This document shows, piece by piece, positions 47,820 through 58,419 of a stretch of 64,000 nt of DNA. The DNA is from Pycnopodia helianthoides (lineage: Eukaryota > Echinodermata > Asteroidea > Forcipulatida > Asteriidae). Below the pieces are notes generated by a model. That model was not told where the DNA came from. It saw nothing but the letters and a program-made list of their open reading frames with translations, and ran no database searches. The stretch covers positions 9,280,767-9,344,766 of the forward strand of contig CM063260.1 of assembly GCA_032158295.1 (NCBI GenBank), given 5' to 3'. The translations under genes were made by a program, and so were the position numbers. Each line of letters begins with the position of its first letter. Position 1 is the first letter of the stretch.

Positions 47820-48191
47820 TCTCTCCAGACTCCGCTGCTCGTTTTCAAAGAGAGCTTTTTAGCTGCTCCTAATTTAGTTTATTATGTCCTGGCATTATCG
47901 GTTTACTAAGCTCCGTTCAGTTCATTTTGCATTCTCTTATGTTTCGTGTGTTTTTTGTTAATTATGTATTATGTTGGTTTTTTTTTTCTAGGGCTGTTCC
48001 CCACAAGCCTCGGCTTATTTGAACAGCCTCCTTACTCACAGCTTCTATTGTTCTACTTTTCGTCATTATTATCTTTGGTCATGTTATATACTCTTTGATT
48101 GTATTATACTACTACATTTTGTTGTCCAAATGATCCTGTCAATTATTGTGAGTATGGAAATAAATGTTTCATTGAATTGAATTGAATTGAA

Positions 48192-49185
48192 ATCCGGACG
48201 CCTTTGTCCTATACCATGTTAGTCTGACAGTTGAAGTCCAATAATGACCTGGCCGCCGGTCTGCACAACTTTCTCTGGAACATGGTCTGTACCAATTCGA
48301 GAGCACTTTAATAGGACACCATTCTCAATGTGTTTCTTGCACAGATCCAAGTGAATCACCTTACTTTGACGGTAGTAAGACTGGCTCTTTTTTGACTATC
48401 GGTGGCGCTGCCATTTGCATAGAATAGCAGTCGGCGCGTTGTTTTGTGTGGGTTTCTTTTGACACAATTAAATATCGAGGAGTAGATTACTACTGTGTGT
48501 TATGCCCCGACCAAACAACATTTAGAAGCGCACACATTGATCCATTTTAAAGACGCAGTGACTGACCAGTGACTACTCCTATAATTATACCATAGAGCAA
48601 GGACCAAAGAGGAAGGACCGGATGAGTTAGTTCTAGTTCCAGGAGGAACCAGTGACGGGGGATAGAGAATCGGGCAAGAATCATACAAATACTAAATAGA
48701 AACCATTCAATCATGCCTAGCTAAACAGTTCCGAGGAATACAGCTTACAGTTTGCTAATTTACTATACTAATTGCTTGTCAATTAGCCCATGCCATGGAG
48801 GTAGTTAATACTACAGCCCAGGTTGGTACTGGTAGGACGTCAGTATCCGTTGCACTGTCCGTCACGATGCAACGGAGGAGTCCAACCTGGGCTAGACTTC
48901 TCCGTTGCATTCTCCATAAAGCTAATCCACTTCTGGATCAGGATTGGCTGTATGGGGCTACGTTGCAAGTTGTTGCACTGCTTGCATGCACTGCAGTGCA
49001 ACGGACACTGACGTCCTACACCACTACTAGGTACAACTAATGGCTCACTTGGGGTTAAAATGTTAAAACACAAGTGACAGCGTAGAGAAAGAGCACACAC
49101 AATTTGACCATTAATTCAATAACTTCCCAGAAAAGAGTCACTTTTATTTTTAACCACATTCCCAGAATTAAATAATTTAAAAGTG
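48192..49185. other. WAP intron 1, with a long inverted repeat
   Basis: The segment 48832-49020 is palindromic: gtaggacgtcagtatccgtt at the left pairs with aacggacactgacgtcctac at the right, with a second inner pairing (gatgcaacggagg against ccgttgcattc). It looks like a small TIR element. Related words occur at 51050-51110 and 34760-34800. Confidence 0.5.
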
Positions 49186-49408
49186 TCAAGTAATAATCCA
49201 CAAGGGAAACTGACTGGGTAAATTTCAATTCAGATATTGACAAAATAGGGAGACCGCCAATATAGGGCTAGATAGCTCAGTTGGTAGAGCGCCGGTACGT
49301 TAATCCGGAGGTCGTTGGTTCAAATCCCGCTCTAGTCAATTTTCCTTTGTTCAACCCCATACTATTTGAAATTTACCCAGTCAGTTTCCCTTGTGGATTA
49401 TTACTTGA
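49186..49408 (+). mobile_element. tRNA-bearing inverted-repeat cassette, copy 1
   Basis: Outer arms gtcaagtaataatccacaag (left) and its complement (right, about 49383-49402), extended by ggaaactgactgggtaaatt, enclose a tRNA-like sequence. The arrangement is that of a MITE with a tRNA-like core. Downstream, 49430-49550 carries a companion segment (ctgcttcccaggttgtatcg) that also accompanies copies 3 and 4. Confidence 0.65.
49266..49338 (+). tRNA. tRNA-like sequence, Asn-type anticodon GTT (copy 1)
   Basis: It folds as a 73-nt cloverleaf: acceptor GGCTAGA/TCTAGTC, D arm GCTC..GAGC, anticodon stem CCGGT/TCCGG, and T arm with GGTTCAAATCC as B box. The A box is TAGCTCAGTTGG. Loop ACGTTAA puts GTT at 34-36 but has C in place of the near-universal U33. 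Stem mismatches (T-T at 31-39, T-C in the T stem) also suggest it is not a working tRNA. No intron. Confidence 0.5.
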
Positions 49409-49580
49409 CATTTAAATTAAAAAAGTCGCATCCCCTCAAGGTGATCCCGTGGCTGCTGCTTCCCAGGTTGTATCGTAAACTTGGGTGTGATGCCTGGCTA
49501 CACGGCAGTTAACGGTTGTATGGCTTCTGACTGGCACCCCGAACAAAGATATTGACAAAATAGGGAGACCGCCAATATAG

Positions 49581-49653
49581 GGCTAGATAGCTCAGTTGGT
49601 AGAGCGCCGGTACGTTAATCCGGAGGTCGTTGGTTCAAATCCCGCTCTAGTCA
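49581..49653 (+). tRNA. tRNA-like sequence, copy 2
   Basis: Identical to copy 1 over the cloverleaf and for about 35 bases on the left, arranged as a direct repeat 315 bases away. It shares the C33 defect. The right inverted-repeat arm is missing here. Confidence 0.5.
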
Positions 49654-51151
49654 ATTTTTCTTTGTTCAACCCCATACTATAATTTAAAAGTGTAATATTT
49701 AATCTTTCCTAGTCACTGGTATTCATTGCAAAAAGGTAGTAGTCTTCATGTTCGTTTTTGCCCTGACACCGTACTCGGTACTTTCCCGAGTTCTGTGAAA
49801 AAAACCAGGCTGTCACTGTCAGTGTCGGTGTCGATCATGCCTGTCACAGCTATAGACCTTGGAGCTAGCCCATTATTGCACAATTAGCCTAACATCCAGG
49901 GATGCCAGTTTTCCCGGCAGTTGCCGGAATTCCGGCTTTTTATATTTTGGGTGTCAAATAGACGTGTAGGCCCTATACATCAATCAGATATATGATATGA
50001 ATGAACCAGAAAAAACCCTGAATAGACTTCAAAATTTGATTTTCAGTATATTACTGTGTATTTTGTATATTGTATTTGTATTGTACGGCAGATACGAATG
50101 ATTTGTTAAAAGTAAAACTGCCGGTGTAAGAGTCTGTAATAAAAAAATCTAAATTTTGTGGACATGCACTGTTATATACTTTTTGAAGTACCTTCCGCGT
50201 GTATTTGTACGTGCAAGTATCGCAAAACAACTGGATCGCAAACTAGCGAGATAACACACACGCTATACACATCGCACTAGCGATTTGCGATCCATGCTTG
50301 CAGCTGCAGCTCAAGCATGCATGCAGCGCACCTGCATACCTAGCTGTGTGAGCTAGCGCGCTGCAGCTGAAGCTAAGTGAAATTCTACGCACAGCTAGCT
50401 AGCTGTGTTTGAACATTCATCACCGCTAACGGCAGCGGCGACACCAGACCTGTTAAACTGGGGGGGGGGGGGCAAGAGGGGGGCAAACTTAAATTTAGGG
50501 GGGCAAACAAAAGTCTATAATGTACTGTATGAGCCTACAATTCACTCTAGAAATAAGATTTTGCACTGTTTGTTTTTTTAATTTTATTAACATTGCCGGA
50601 GATGGAAAGTGTATTGGGCTTTTTTGATGGTGCCAGCTAATTATGATGGATGAAATTGAGTTTATTATTTACAGCGCAAACAACATTGTAACAAATTGGG
50701 TGCAATGGTTTGGGATTAAACTCAATTTCCGCCATCGGGGAAAAAACTGGGGGGTCAATTTGGGGGGGCAAAAAAAATAACTGGGGGGGGGTGGGGGCAT
50801 TTGCCCCCCCGTGCCCCCCCATTAGCGCCGCCGCTGGCTAACGGGACTTTTTTCCGGCCCTAGATACAATTGCCACTGGCATCCCTGAACATCTATTTTG
50901 TATGATTTGTTTTTTCAAAATTAGTTCAGGGGTTACTTTGTGAGAGATTGTTACAACCAAGGGTGAGCTTGTTTGGGGGCAAAATGATCAGCACTCATGA
51001 TGATGATGTAACTTTAGTTGGGATTCCTGCTGGTACTACATACTACTGTGGTAGGATGTCAGTCTCCATAGTGTCAGTGGTACTGCTGGTACTTGGTGGT
51101 ATAATGGAGACTAATGTTTTATACATGTGTGTACATGTAGTACATGTATAT
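49654..51151. other. WAP intron 1, low-complexity and repeat patches
   Basis: G runs near 50460 and 50785 and a C run near 50803 produce spurious proline/glycine frames. A GC-rich patch (50320-50450) has gcagct words. No exon was recognised. Confidence 0.45.
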
Positions 51152-51325
51152 AACTAGGAGAGGTTTGCGGTGACATCATGTTAAATCTCTTTTGAGTAGT
51201 GTTGGTTCTGAAAAGAAACGGTGGTTAACGACTCTTTTTCAGAACCAACACTACTCAAAAGAGATTTAACATGATGTCACCGCAAACCTGTCCTAGTTAT
51301 ACTTCCACCATGCAAAGCTTTAAAT
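51152..51325. mobile_element. Head-to-head Penelope-type terminal fragments
   Basis: The sequence aggtttgcggtgacatcatg (about 51162) is the complement of catgatgtcaccgcaaacct (about 51271). Between them are opposed copies of gtgttggttctgaaa around a short spacer. The right half (cagaaccaacactactcaaa, agagatttaacatg, accatgcaaagcttt) matches the 3' end of the Penelope-like remnant at 57470-57585 in the same order. So this is two opposed copies of that element's end. Confidence 0.55.
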
Positions 51326-51701
51326 CCTACTTACATAGTCAGTACCAGGGCCCAATTTCATGGTGCTACAATTAAAACACACAATTCTGCACATCTACAG
51401 TACAGCACCTTGTAAAGTGCATTGTTCTGTACAATAGCATATGGGGACTTCTTGGTTAAGGGGGGGGGGGACAGAGGGGTTGATTTACTCGTATTTTTAC
51501 CCCCCCCCCCCTAGGCCTACGCCTATGATTGAATGGGATAAGTGCAGAATTCACTTGAATGTAAGCACTAAGCAGTGCCATGGAATTAGGCCCAAGTTGT
51601 TAAGTTGCACTGCAAAAGCTTGCTCTAAACCAGGTAACATAACTCAAAGTTTTATTATTTCTTTTATTTTCTAACCTATTTGTAAAATATGTTTTTTCTA
51701 G
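51326..51701. other. Palindromic repeat before WAP exon 1
   Basis: cagggcccaatttcatggtg at about 51346 is inverted in gcagtgccatggaattaggc at about 51573, marking a roughly 270-bp TIR element with poly-G/poly-C inside. It explains a cysteine-containing open frame at 51441-51674, which I do not accept as an exon. Confidence 0.5.
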
Positions 51702-51875
51702 GGCAAGTACAAGTACATGTAGTTGGTGAATGCCCCGAGGTAGAGAGTAATAATGAAGTATTGGGTAGATGTATTGATGAATGCCAGACTGACACCAACT
51801 GTACGGTATCTTCTCATAAATGCTGTTTTAATGGATGTGGATACTTCTGCACTGAGGTTTTCATTTCTACACCAG
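51702..51875 (+). CDS. WAP domain exon 1 of the secreted multi-WAP gene
   Basis: One exon equals one whey acidic protein (four-disulfide core) domain. After a short linker (QVQVHVVGE) come all eight cysteines: ECPEV, GRCIDEC, TNC, HKCC, FNGCGYFC. The family includes protease inhibitors and antimicrobial or matrix proteins of the extracellular space. Acceptor TTTTTTCTAG, donor CCAG|GTAAGG, 174 nt, phase 1 at both ends. This is the most divergent domain in the array (FNGCGYFC where others have SNGCGHxC), and there is no dibasic or inhibitor-loop signature that would show the target. Confidence 0.88.
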
Positions 51876-52959
51876 GTAAGGTGGTAAATACACACAGCGT
51901 GTAAAATGCATAGTGTACATTATGCCAAAGTAAAGCTAAAAAAAAATTCATATGACGTGGTGGACCGAGGGATGTGTCTTGAGTTCTGGGTCCAATTTCA
52001 TAGCTTGTATAACTGTATCAAGCAACAACAAAAATAAAATAAATAAATAGTGCCATGGAAGCAGAAAAATATGCGCTTCAAGGTAGCGGCCATACATGTT
52101 TCCTTGGTTAATGGCCCCGAAAACAATTGTGTAGTCTCTAGGCCTACAATGTTTCTGAAAGCTTACTTGTTATAAAGATGGTAATGATACAATGTAGTAA
52201 GCATTCTGTTAAATTATTTTTCCTGAAATGCCCTAGTTGGTTAGAAATCATTAAAAAAACATTTTAATTTGAGAAGTGATTCATGCATGAATCGTTTCTC
52301 AGATTTCTGAGGGTTGGTGACCAATCGTGGATGCTAAGCCCAGAGGTGTGGTTGCACCTCGCTAATGTAAGTGGATTCAAAGTTTGTGAAAATTGATACT
52401 GTGACAGTTTTTGCTGGTTTCTCAACAAGTAGACGCTGAATTCAACTGGAACCTTAATGTGTGACTTTTATTGTCTTTCTTGATAATTTTACCTGTAAAT
52501 CAGCATTATGTTGACAAAAGCCAAATGATGACTGCATTTAATAGTCAAACAAGGAATTTTAGCTTGTAATGTATATGTGCATTATGAGCTAAATACACTA
52601 CACAGCTAAATGTTGGGAATTTTTTGCTTACCTTGTCATGCCTGTAAGTGGAGAATGGTTACCGTAAACACAGAATTCCCATTGAATTCCCATTCCCAGA
52701 GCTATAAAGTTGAGCAGTGCAACACTGGCTGTTATATGCATACACTGGCTGTACGGTAGGCCTATAATGTCATTTTTTAAAAACTGTTTTATGGACAATA
52801 CTGCAATAAGTTCAGCTCTGAAGTAGAGCCAAACAAACACAAATTTTTGACCACTTTTCCATTTTTACAAAAGTAATTAGCCTAAACTTCAACAATTCCT
52901 TTAGGCAGCTGTTAATCTCATTTCTGAGATTTTGTTTTTCGTATTTGTTTTTTCCTCAG
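51876..52959 (+). other. WAP gene intron
   Basis: It contains a remnant of the gggcccaatttcat element near 51983-52060 and a palindromic block with gattcatgcatgaatc near 52280 that is shared with about 31396. No exon was recognised. Confidence 0.5.
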
Positions 52960-53068
52960 CTCCCTGCTTAGAGGTTCATTGTAGAGGTTCATTGTAGAAT
53001 TGGTTGTCCATTTGGATATCAGCAGGGTGTAAATAGTTGTAGTATCTGTGCATGCAATGAACAAACAG
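52960..53068 (+). pseudogene. Antistasin-like exon 1, broken by a 13-bp tandem duplication
   Basis: Flanked by TTTCCTCAG and followed by GTTGGA, a weak donor. Read in phase 1 it begins PCLEVHC. After a second copy of agaggttcattgt (52970-52982, 52983-52995) it continues in another frame as CPFGYQQGVNSCSICACN. This is the cysteine spacing of antistasin-type inhibitor domains (C..CP.GY....C..C.C). Without the 13 extra bases the exon would be 96 nt and phase 1-1, like its neighbours. As it stands its inclusion would shift the frame of every downstream WAP exon. Confidence 0.6.
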
Positions 53069-54014
53069 GTTGGAAATTATGTCTGGTGCACTGACTTGAT
53101 TGACTTGAAGTGAACACTCAAATTGGATTTCCCAGACTAAAGATGACATGCTTCGTCACATGGTTTGGAGCAAGCTTTTGTAATGCAACCTCAAGACTGG
53201 TAAAGCCTGGTACTTTTGTGCCAAACCCATTCATTCAGAGTTGTGTTACTTGGGTGTTCATCGACTCGAACATAAATATGCATTAGTTGCTCCCTACCAT
53301 GTGACTTAGCAACTGTCTGTAGTCTGTGAAAGTCATATTTAAGTGTTCACTTGTGACTAAGCAAGTCATTGTGTCAGACAATATTCAAAGCCAACTCGCA
53401 ATATATTATGGCGTATTTGGAGGTCATTATTTAATGGCAGATAGTGTTGTTATATGTGTCTCCTTTTAGATGAGTTAAAAAAGTTTCTTAGATCGATGGT
53501 AGACAGCTTTGAAAAAAGACAAAATTGAAAAGTAAATTTTTTTCCTCATTACTGTACATGCATTGTGCAAACAGCTGTAGCTGGTGTTGAGTTTTGCCAC
53601 AGCGTTGGTATGGCATGCAACCTCCTTTTGTGAGGGCGTCCTACATGAGCTACAGTGATGTTGCATATTAGATCTTAGACTTGATGACAAGTCGTTAGTC
53701 AGTGTCTATTTGTCTGCCAACGCTGCCTATTACAAACACACATCCTGCCGTTCATGCAACAGTCACAGTGCCATTATACATTCATGCAAAGGTCGTAGCT
53801 GCTGTTCATGCAACAGTCACAGTGCGATTATACATTCATGCAACGGTAGTAGGTAGCGCGTGGGTCCTGACTCACACACATATTGGGATCGAGGATATGT
53901 ATACCGTCCCCGCAACTAGACCGCACAACAATACCGAGACCGCACAACAATTACCGACTTTATTTCAAGACTAATTAGATCTCTACCCATGTACCTATTG
54001 TGTTATATTCACAG
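53069..54014 (+). other. WAP gene intron
   Basis: A short direct repeat (attcatgcaa with gtcacagtgc words) occurs at 53748-53850. No exon was recognised. Confidence 0.5.
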
Positions 54015-54167
54015 TGATCCATGATGGTGCATGTCCATCGGTCAGTGAGGATACAGTTGGCATTTGCATTGAGAGTTGTCAGCATGATGGTAACTGCACA
54101 GAGAGTCAGAAATGCTGCACTAATGGCTGTGGACATCAGTGTGTACAAGCGGTGTTGCCAGAACAAG
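54015..54167 (+). CDS. WAP domain exon 2
   Basis: Complete eight-cysteine domain: GACPSVSED, GICIESCQHDGNC, QKCCTNGCGHQCVQ. Acceptor ATTCACAG, donor CAAG|GTATAG, 153 nt, phase 1 at both ends. Intact. Confidence 0.92.
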
Positions 54168-55489
54168 GTATAGTGTAATTAAACAAAATGTCAAAATGAG
54201 GTTGAAAGATTTAAAAAGAAAGTATACAATTAAAAATATATTAAAATAGAATAAAAAAGGGAACCAAATTATGTAGTATTTATCTGAAAGCACACTGATG
54301 ATAAAGTTCATACCAGTACCATTCATCAGGAGAAATATTTTCATCTGGTAGGCCTATACAATGTAGACCAAATGTCAAAGTCGAGGACCCCCCCCCCCCA
54401 AAAAAAAAAGAAAAATTATATATAAATAAATTTAAATAAACAAATAAAAAATTTAAAAAAATCACCATTCAGTTTGCTTATTTTGATTGCTTCAATTGAA
54501 ATAAACTTGGTATGAGCGTTCATAAAATCCATGATGAAGCAAAATCTTCTTGGGTTGTTTTGACTAAAAGCATGTCCATGTTATTCACAGGATCATTGTA
54601 AATGTATGGTACCTTTAGTAAGGATAGGAACATCACAGTTCTTCCAAAAACCAATGAAGATCCCTTTAATCAGTCAATAAATATACAAAGTTTTAAGGAA
54701 AATAGTGCATGGTCTCAGAAACCATCCAATTCACCGTTGTAGTCAACGTCATTTACTCTCAAGGTCATGCTCACTTCCTTGACATTGGCTCTTACCACTT
54801 TCATAACAACTCATTTGATCGTATACTCAACACAGAAAACAAAATTACGCTTATTAATGTCGCGATAGGATCAAAATCCGGCAAAAATATCAGTAATATA
54901 TGTGATGCGATCAAGCTAAATGAGTCTTTTGTCGGCCCTTGTCAATTTTTGTTTTTTTTATCTATTTGAAAGAAGTACAATCTCAGCTTTAAGGATATGA
55001 AACCCTGTGTTAATACCACCTTTGGTTCAAAAGTTATGGAAGTCAAAACACCAAGAAAAAACACTATTTTGGCCTGTTATTCAATAATGCATTTACAGAC
55101 AAACGACTCATCTAGCTTGATCGCATCACATATGATGGTGAATTGTTTTGCAGCAGGTTGTAATCGTACTAGTGAAAGTCTCAAAATGTGCTATTATTGT
55201 ATTCCCGAAGGAGAAAGATGCAGATAACAAAACTTGAGTTTCGTGGAAACATGGAAAGTATTTTATTCTGCCGTACGTTGAGATCACAGCCATGGTTTGT
55301 CACTGTTTGTGTGTGTACCGAAGGGCGTGAACAAGTTGCTATGGTTGCGGTTTGGTGACCTAGGGTTGCCTTAATGACTAAGCATTGAATATTGTTTATC
55401 ATACTAGGCACAATAATGAAGAAAAAAAAATGAGGGAAAATATTGCATCATTTTAAATGATTTGTGTGATTCAATTAATTATTCCCAAG
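54168..55489 (+). other. WAP gene intron with palindromic and THAP-like sequence
   Basis: C and A runs lie near 54390-54410. Inverted words tgatgcgatcaagctaaatg (about 54901) and its complement (about 55110-55130) mark an element of about 240 bp, next to the THAP-like fragment at 55134. Confidence 0.5.
55134..55227 (+). pseudogene. THAP-domain-like fragment
   Basis: The frame reads MVNCFAAGCNRTSESLKMCY, then YCIPEGERCR and stops. MVxCxxxGCxxxS near the start and the FP/IP position later are the hallmarks of THAP zinc fingers found in P-type transposases and DNA-binding proteins. The WxxxI part is absent or in another frame. It is probably a transposon remnant within the WAP gene intron. Confidence 0.35.
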
Positions 55490-55648
55490 ATGAAGGTATA
55501 AAGGCAGGTGAATGTCCCATCCCTGATCATGATGAGATTGGACTCTGTTTAGAGGAGTGCACTACCGATACGGACTGCACTGATGATCTTAAGTGCTGCT
55601 CTAATGGATGTGGACATCAATGCATTGAAGCAGTCCAAGAAAGACCAG
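55490..55648 (+). CDS. WAP domain exon 3
   Basis: Complete domain: [37 protein letters not shown], with an acidic first loop (PDHDEIG). Acceptor TTCCCAAG at 55489, donor CCAG|GTGTGT, 159 nt, phase 1 at both ends. Intact. Confidence 0.9.
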
Positions 55649-55864
55649 GTGTGTGCCTCAGTCTCCTGCCTGAAGGTTCCTTAGGGATTTGTCTTTTGCT
55701 GTGCAGCCATGATTGATAGCCACTGCCTTTAATAACCAGTTTCATTCAGGTTCAAAAGTTCTTTTCTCGTTACCCATGAGGGATTATTTTTAGTCAAACA
55801 GCAACTTTTTTTATCAAGCCACTAATTGTTTCCTCATTGAAACTCAGTTTGAACACCCATGTAA

Positions 55865-56246
55865 AGGAACATTACAGAATTGGTTTTTGCTAACAAAACA
55901 GTTGCTGGCAGTGTAAGCACTTTATGTAATCCACCATATACATACACTGGCAAACCTGTAGAAGTTTGAGATCGATCGGCCATCCAGGGTCACGAGAAAA
56001 TAGTGAAAAACCGATCACACATTAATTGCATGAAATCATATAGATTCAAAAAATGAATAAAACGCTCACTGAGCGATAAACTCCAATCGGAAAATTAGTT
56101 TGTTCATTTCTCATCAAACATGGCATTTCAGACAGAAATATTTTAAGGGATGTTTTCTACTATCATCATCATTAGACCGTGTAAGTTTTATGTAAATCTG
56201 TGATTAAAAAGTATATTTTACAAGTTTTTTTCTTACCAATGTTCCT
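55865..56246 (-). mobile_element. TTAA-type MITE, copy 2
   Basis: Same family as 36119-36504, inverted orientation. The right flank is TTAA; the left flank is GTAA, one mutation away. It lies in the intron between WAP exon 3 and the second antistasin-like exon. The rest of the intron (56247-56844) shows nothing recognisable. Confidence 0.85.
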
Positions 56247-56844
56247 TTAAAGATTTTAATGGATGTTCTGTTTTTTTATGGATCGTTTATGGATCAGCCT
56301 ATCATTGACCCTTAACAGAAAGATGATGAAAGGCCTAATCCGTCTTTACAAAATCTTGGCTGGTATGTGAAAGGAACAGGTCTTTGACAGAGGCATTAGG
56401 CACAAATCCATGCAAAGAGTTAATCCATTCATTATTTGCAGTGCCTTTTGCCTGGGAACACCAAACCATGCATTGCCACCTTGACTCCTTGAAACAGTTG
56501 CCCGTACGTGTATACCCAATTCGCTACAGTGTCTCACCACACAATTCACTTTTCACTATTTTGAAAGAATATCAAATCTCAGCCCTAAATTGAGTCGAGA
56601 TGGTCCAGTCTGCATGTGATTCATTGACCAGTGTGACTCAAGTCTTAGTCCTAACAAATATGACCCAAGTCGAGTCCAGATCATACAGCACCTGAACACC
56701 AGGATTGCATTGCTTGGCTTGACAATCTGTCACTGGGGCTGCCGTACCAAAATGATCGATTTTGATAAAGAAACAAAAATCAAATTCTCTATGTGTTAAT
56801 GTATATGTTATCTACATGTTTGACATCACTTGTTATGAATACAG

Positions 56845-56942
56845 AGCATGAGTGTCCATGGTCCGTTGTATGATGTGGTGTCCACATGGTTATCAGCAAG
56901 ATGAACGTGGCTGTAATATGTGTCTATGCAGTCAACAAACAG
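56845..56942 (+). pseudogene. Antistasin-like exon 2, one base short of frame
   Basis: The acceptor is AATACAG and the donor CAG|GTAAGA is good. The expected phase-1 frame begins HECPW and runs into TGA. The domain continues in another frame as CPHGYQQDERGCNMCLCS, a clear antistasin-like core. The length is 98 nt, where 99 would restore phase 1-1, so one base is missing near the CPxV segment (about 56858-56863). It is the second of two antistasin-like exons, and both are frame-broken. Confidence 0.62.
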
Positions 56943-57029
56943 GTAAGAATTAAATTGCCACATAACACTGAGTGCATTTAAGGCCTTAATTGTCCTCAAC
57001 AAATATTTCTAACAAATCAACCAAGCACA

Positions 57030-57600
57030 CGGCAGACTAGGGCACCTAGACAAATCAGCTATCATCAAACACTCACACGAATAAGATCATCTCATCAAAT
57101 GGAAGCAAGCCAAGCTCATCGCCACCGGTCAAGTTCTGGCACCAACGCAGAGTTAGGGAGGCAATCGAGAACAAGGCTCACAACACAGTTCCACAAGACA
57201 TCGGATTCTTCATCAACGACATCTGGTCACCACTTCTCAAGCCCACACTTCCAGCAGCAGCTCACCACAACACTGACACACTCCAACGCACACACATCCA
57301 GCCAGCAACCAACTCACACGCTTCACCGGACAAGAACAACTTGAACCCTTCCCGCCCAAATGTACATCCCTCAAGCCATACATAAGCTCAACCACCACCA
57401 GTAGTCCAGCATTCTCCTGAAGACGAGCAGAGTATACTGTTCGAAACGTCGAGACCAAACCGGCTCTTTTCAGAGCCAACACTCCCACAAAAGAGATTTT
57501 ACACATGGTTGAACCCGCAAGTTTACTATTCATATTTATATTTATAGTTGCCCTTATTCTCCACACCATGCAAAGCTTCAAACACCATTAACAATTGTTG
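57030..57600 (+). mobile_element. Penelope-like element, 3' remnant
   Basis: Coding remnants of the GIY-YIG endonuclease end are spread over two frames: LGHLDKSAIIKHSHE, HLIKWKQAKLIA, then FWHQRRVREAIE and DIGFFINDIWSPLLKP. This is the typical H..H.I.W..A..I / R.V.EA..I / D.G..I...W.P pattern of Penelope retroelements. It is followed by a hammerhead-like motif and a noncoding tail that recurs at 51222-51325. The reverse transcriptase part is absent. Confidence 0.65.
57417..57450 (+). ncRNA. Hammerhead-ribozyme-like motif of the Penelope remnant
   Basis: The core CTGAAGA (57417-57423) is followed by a 7-bp stem, cgagcag (57424-57430) with ctgttcg (57437-57443), closing the loop agtata, and then by AAAC GTC. 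Taking the last stem G as G12 gives GAAAC, the second conserved core. Stem III would be minimal, as described for ribozymes in Penelope-like elements. Activity is unknown. Confidence 0.5.
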
Positions 57601-57612
57601 TAAGTACATTAA

Positions 57613-58002
57613 AGGAACATTACAGAATTGGTAAGAAAAAAACTTGTAAAATATACTTTTGATCACAGATTTACATAAAACTTACACGGTCTAATGATGA
57701 TGATAGTAGAAAACATCCCTTGAAATATTTCTGTCTGAAATGCCATATTTGATGAGAAATTAATAAACTAATTTTCCGATTGGAGTTTATCGCTCAGTGA
57801 GCGTTTGATTCATTTGTTGAATCTACATGTATACGATTTCATGCAAATGTGTAATCGGTTTTTCACTATTTTCTCGTGACCCAGATGTCCGATCGATCTC
57901 AAACTTCTACAGGTTTGTCAGTTTATGTATACGGTGGATTACATAAAGTGCTCACACTGCCAGCAACTGTTTGGTAGCAAAAACCAATTCTGTAACGTTC
58001 CT
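57613..58002 (+). mobile_element. TTAA-type MITE, copy 3
   Basis: AGGAACATTACAGAATTGG ends with TTAA on both sides, in the same orientation as copy 1. It starts 13 bases after the Penelope remnant's tail. Confidence 0.88.
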
Positions 58003-58419
58003 TTAAAAGTTATCTTGAATTTTTCAAGAAGCCATTGTTAAACAATACCGTGTTATACTGCTGACATGTGTTGTTGCTTTTCAAACAAGATGAAATAAAT
58101 GCCCTAAAATTGAGCCTTGAGTTGATATTCTGTGTTATACTATTAGTAGCCTATCTGTTCTGTGCTCTCCCACTATAATAAAGCAACACCTTGTATTCCA
58201 GATGCAAAAACCCCCGTCTATAAATAACTGTCTTGAAATAATTAAAAAGTCATTCAGGAATGTTTCCAGTCTAATATGTAAAGTCTAATGATTACAGTTT
58301 AATATTTAGCATGGAAGTGAAATAAGAATTCCCTTTTTTCATGGGAATGAGTTTTTTTGAACCATTGTATCCAGGATTAGTTTTGTAAATTGTTTGTATT
58401 TTTTTGTCTTTGCTTGTAG
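58003..58419 (+). other. WAP gene intron
   Basis: No feature was recognised. A T-rich tract precedes the acceptor of WAP exon 4. Confidence 0.5.

Larger units (their letters stand above)
43860..48191 (+). mobile_element. Jockey-superfamily (CR1/L2-like) LINE, internally deleted
   Basis: A two-ORF non-LTR retrotransposon with an attgaattgaattgaattga tail at about 48172-48191. It has an intact ORF1, a pyrimidine-rich inter-ORF spacer (44750-45294) and a broken ORF2 with endonuclease and reverse transcriptase. The left boundary is approximate: it follows the minisatellite, and no target duplication could be fixed. The clade is inferred from domain layout and tail type. Confidence 0.8.

Noticed and set aside
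51441..51674. Cysteine-containing open frame ending at a GT donor just before WAP exon 1
   Set aside because: It lies in an inverted repeat (gggcccaatttcatgg and complement) with poly-C. Its start would be in the wrong phase for the phase-1 gene.
54709..54969. 86-residue plus-strand frame in the WAP gene intron
   Set aside because: It overlaps the inverted repeat around 54900-55135 and ends in low-complexity Phe/Leu codons. There is no similarity.
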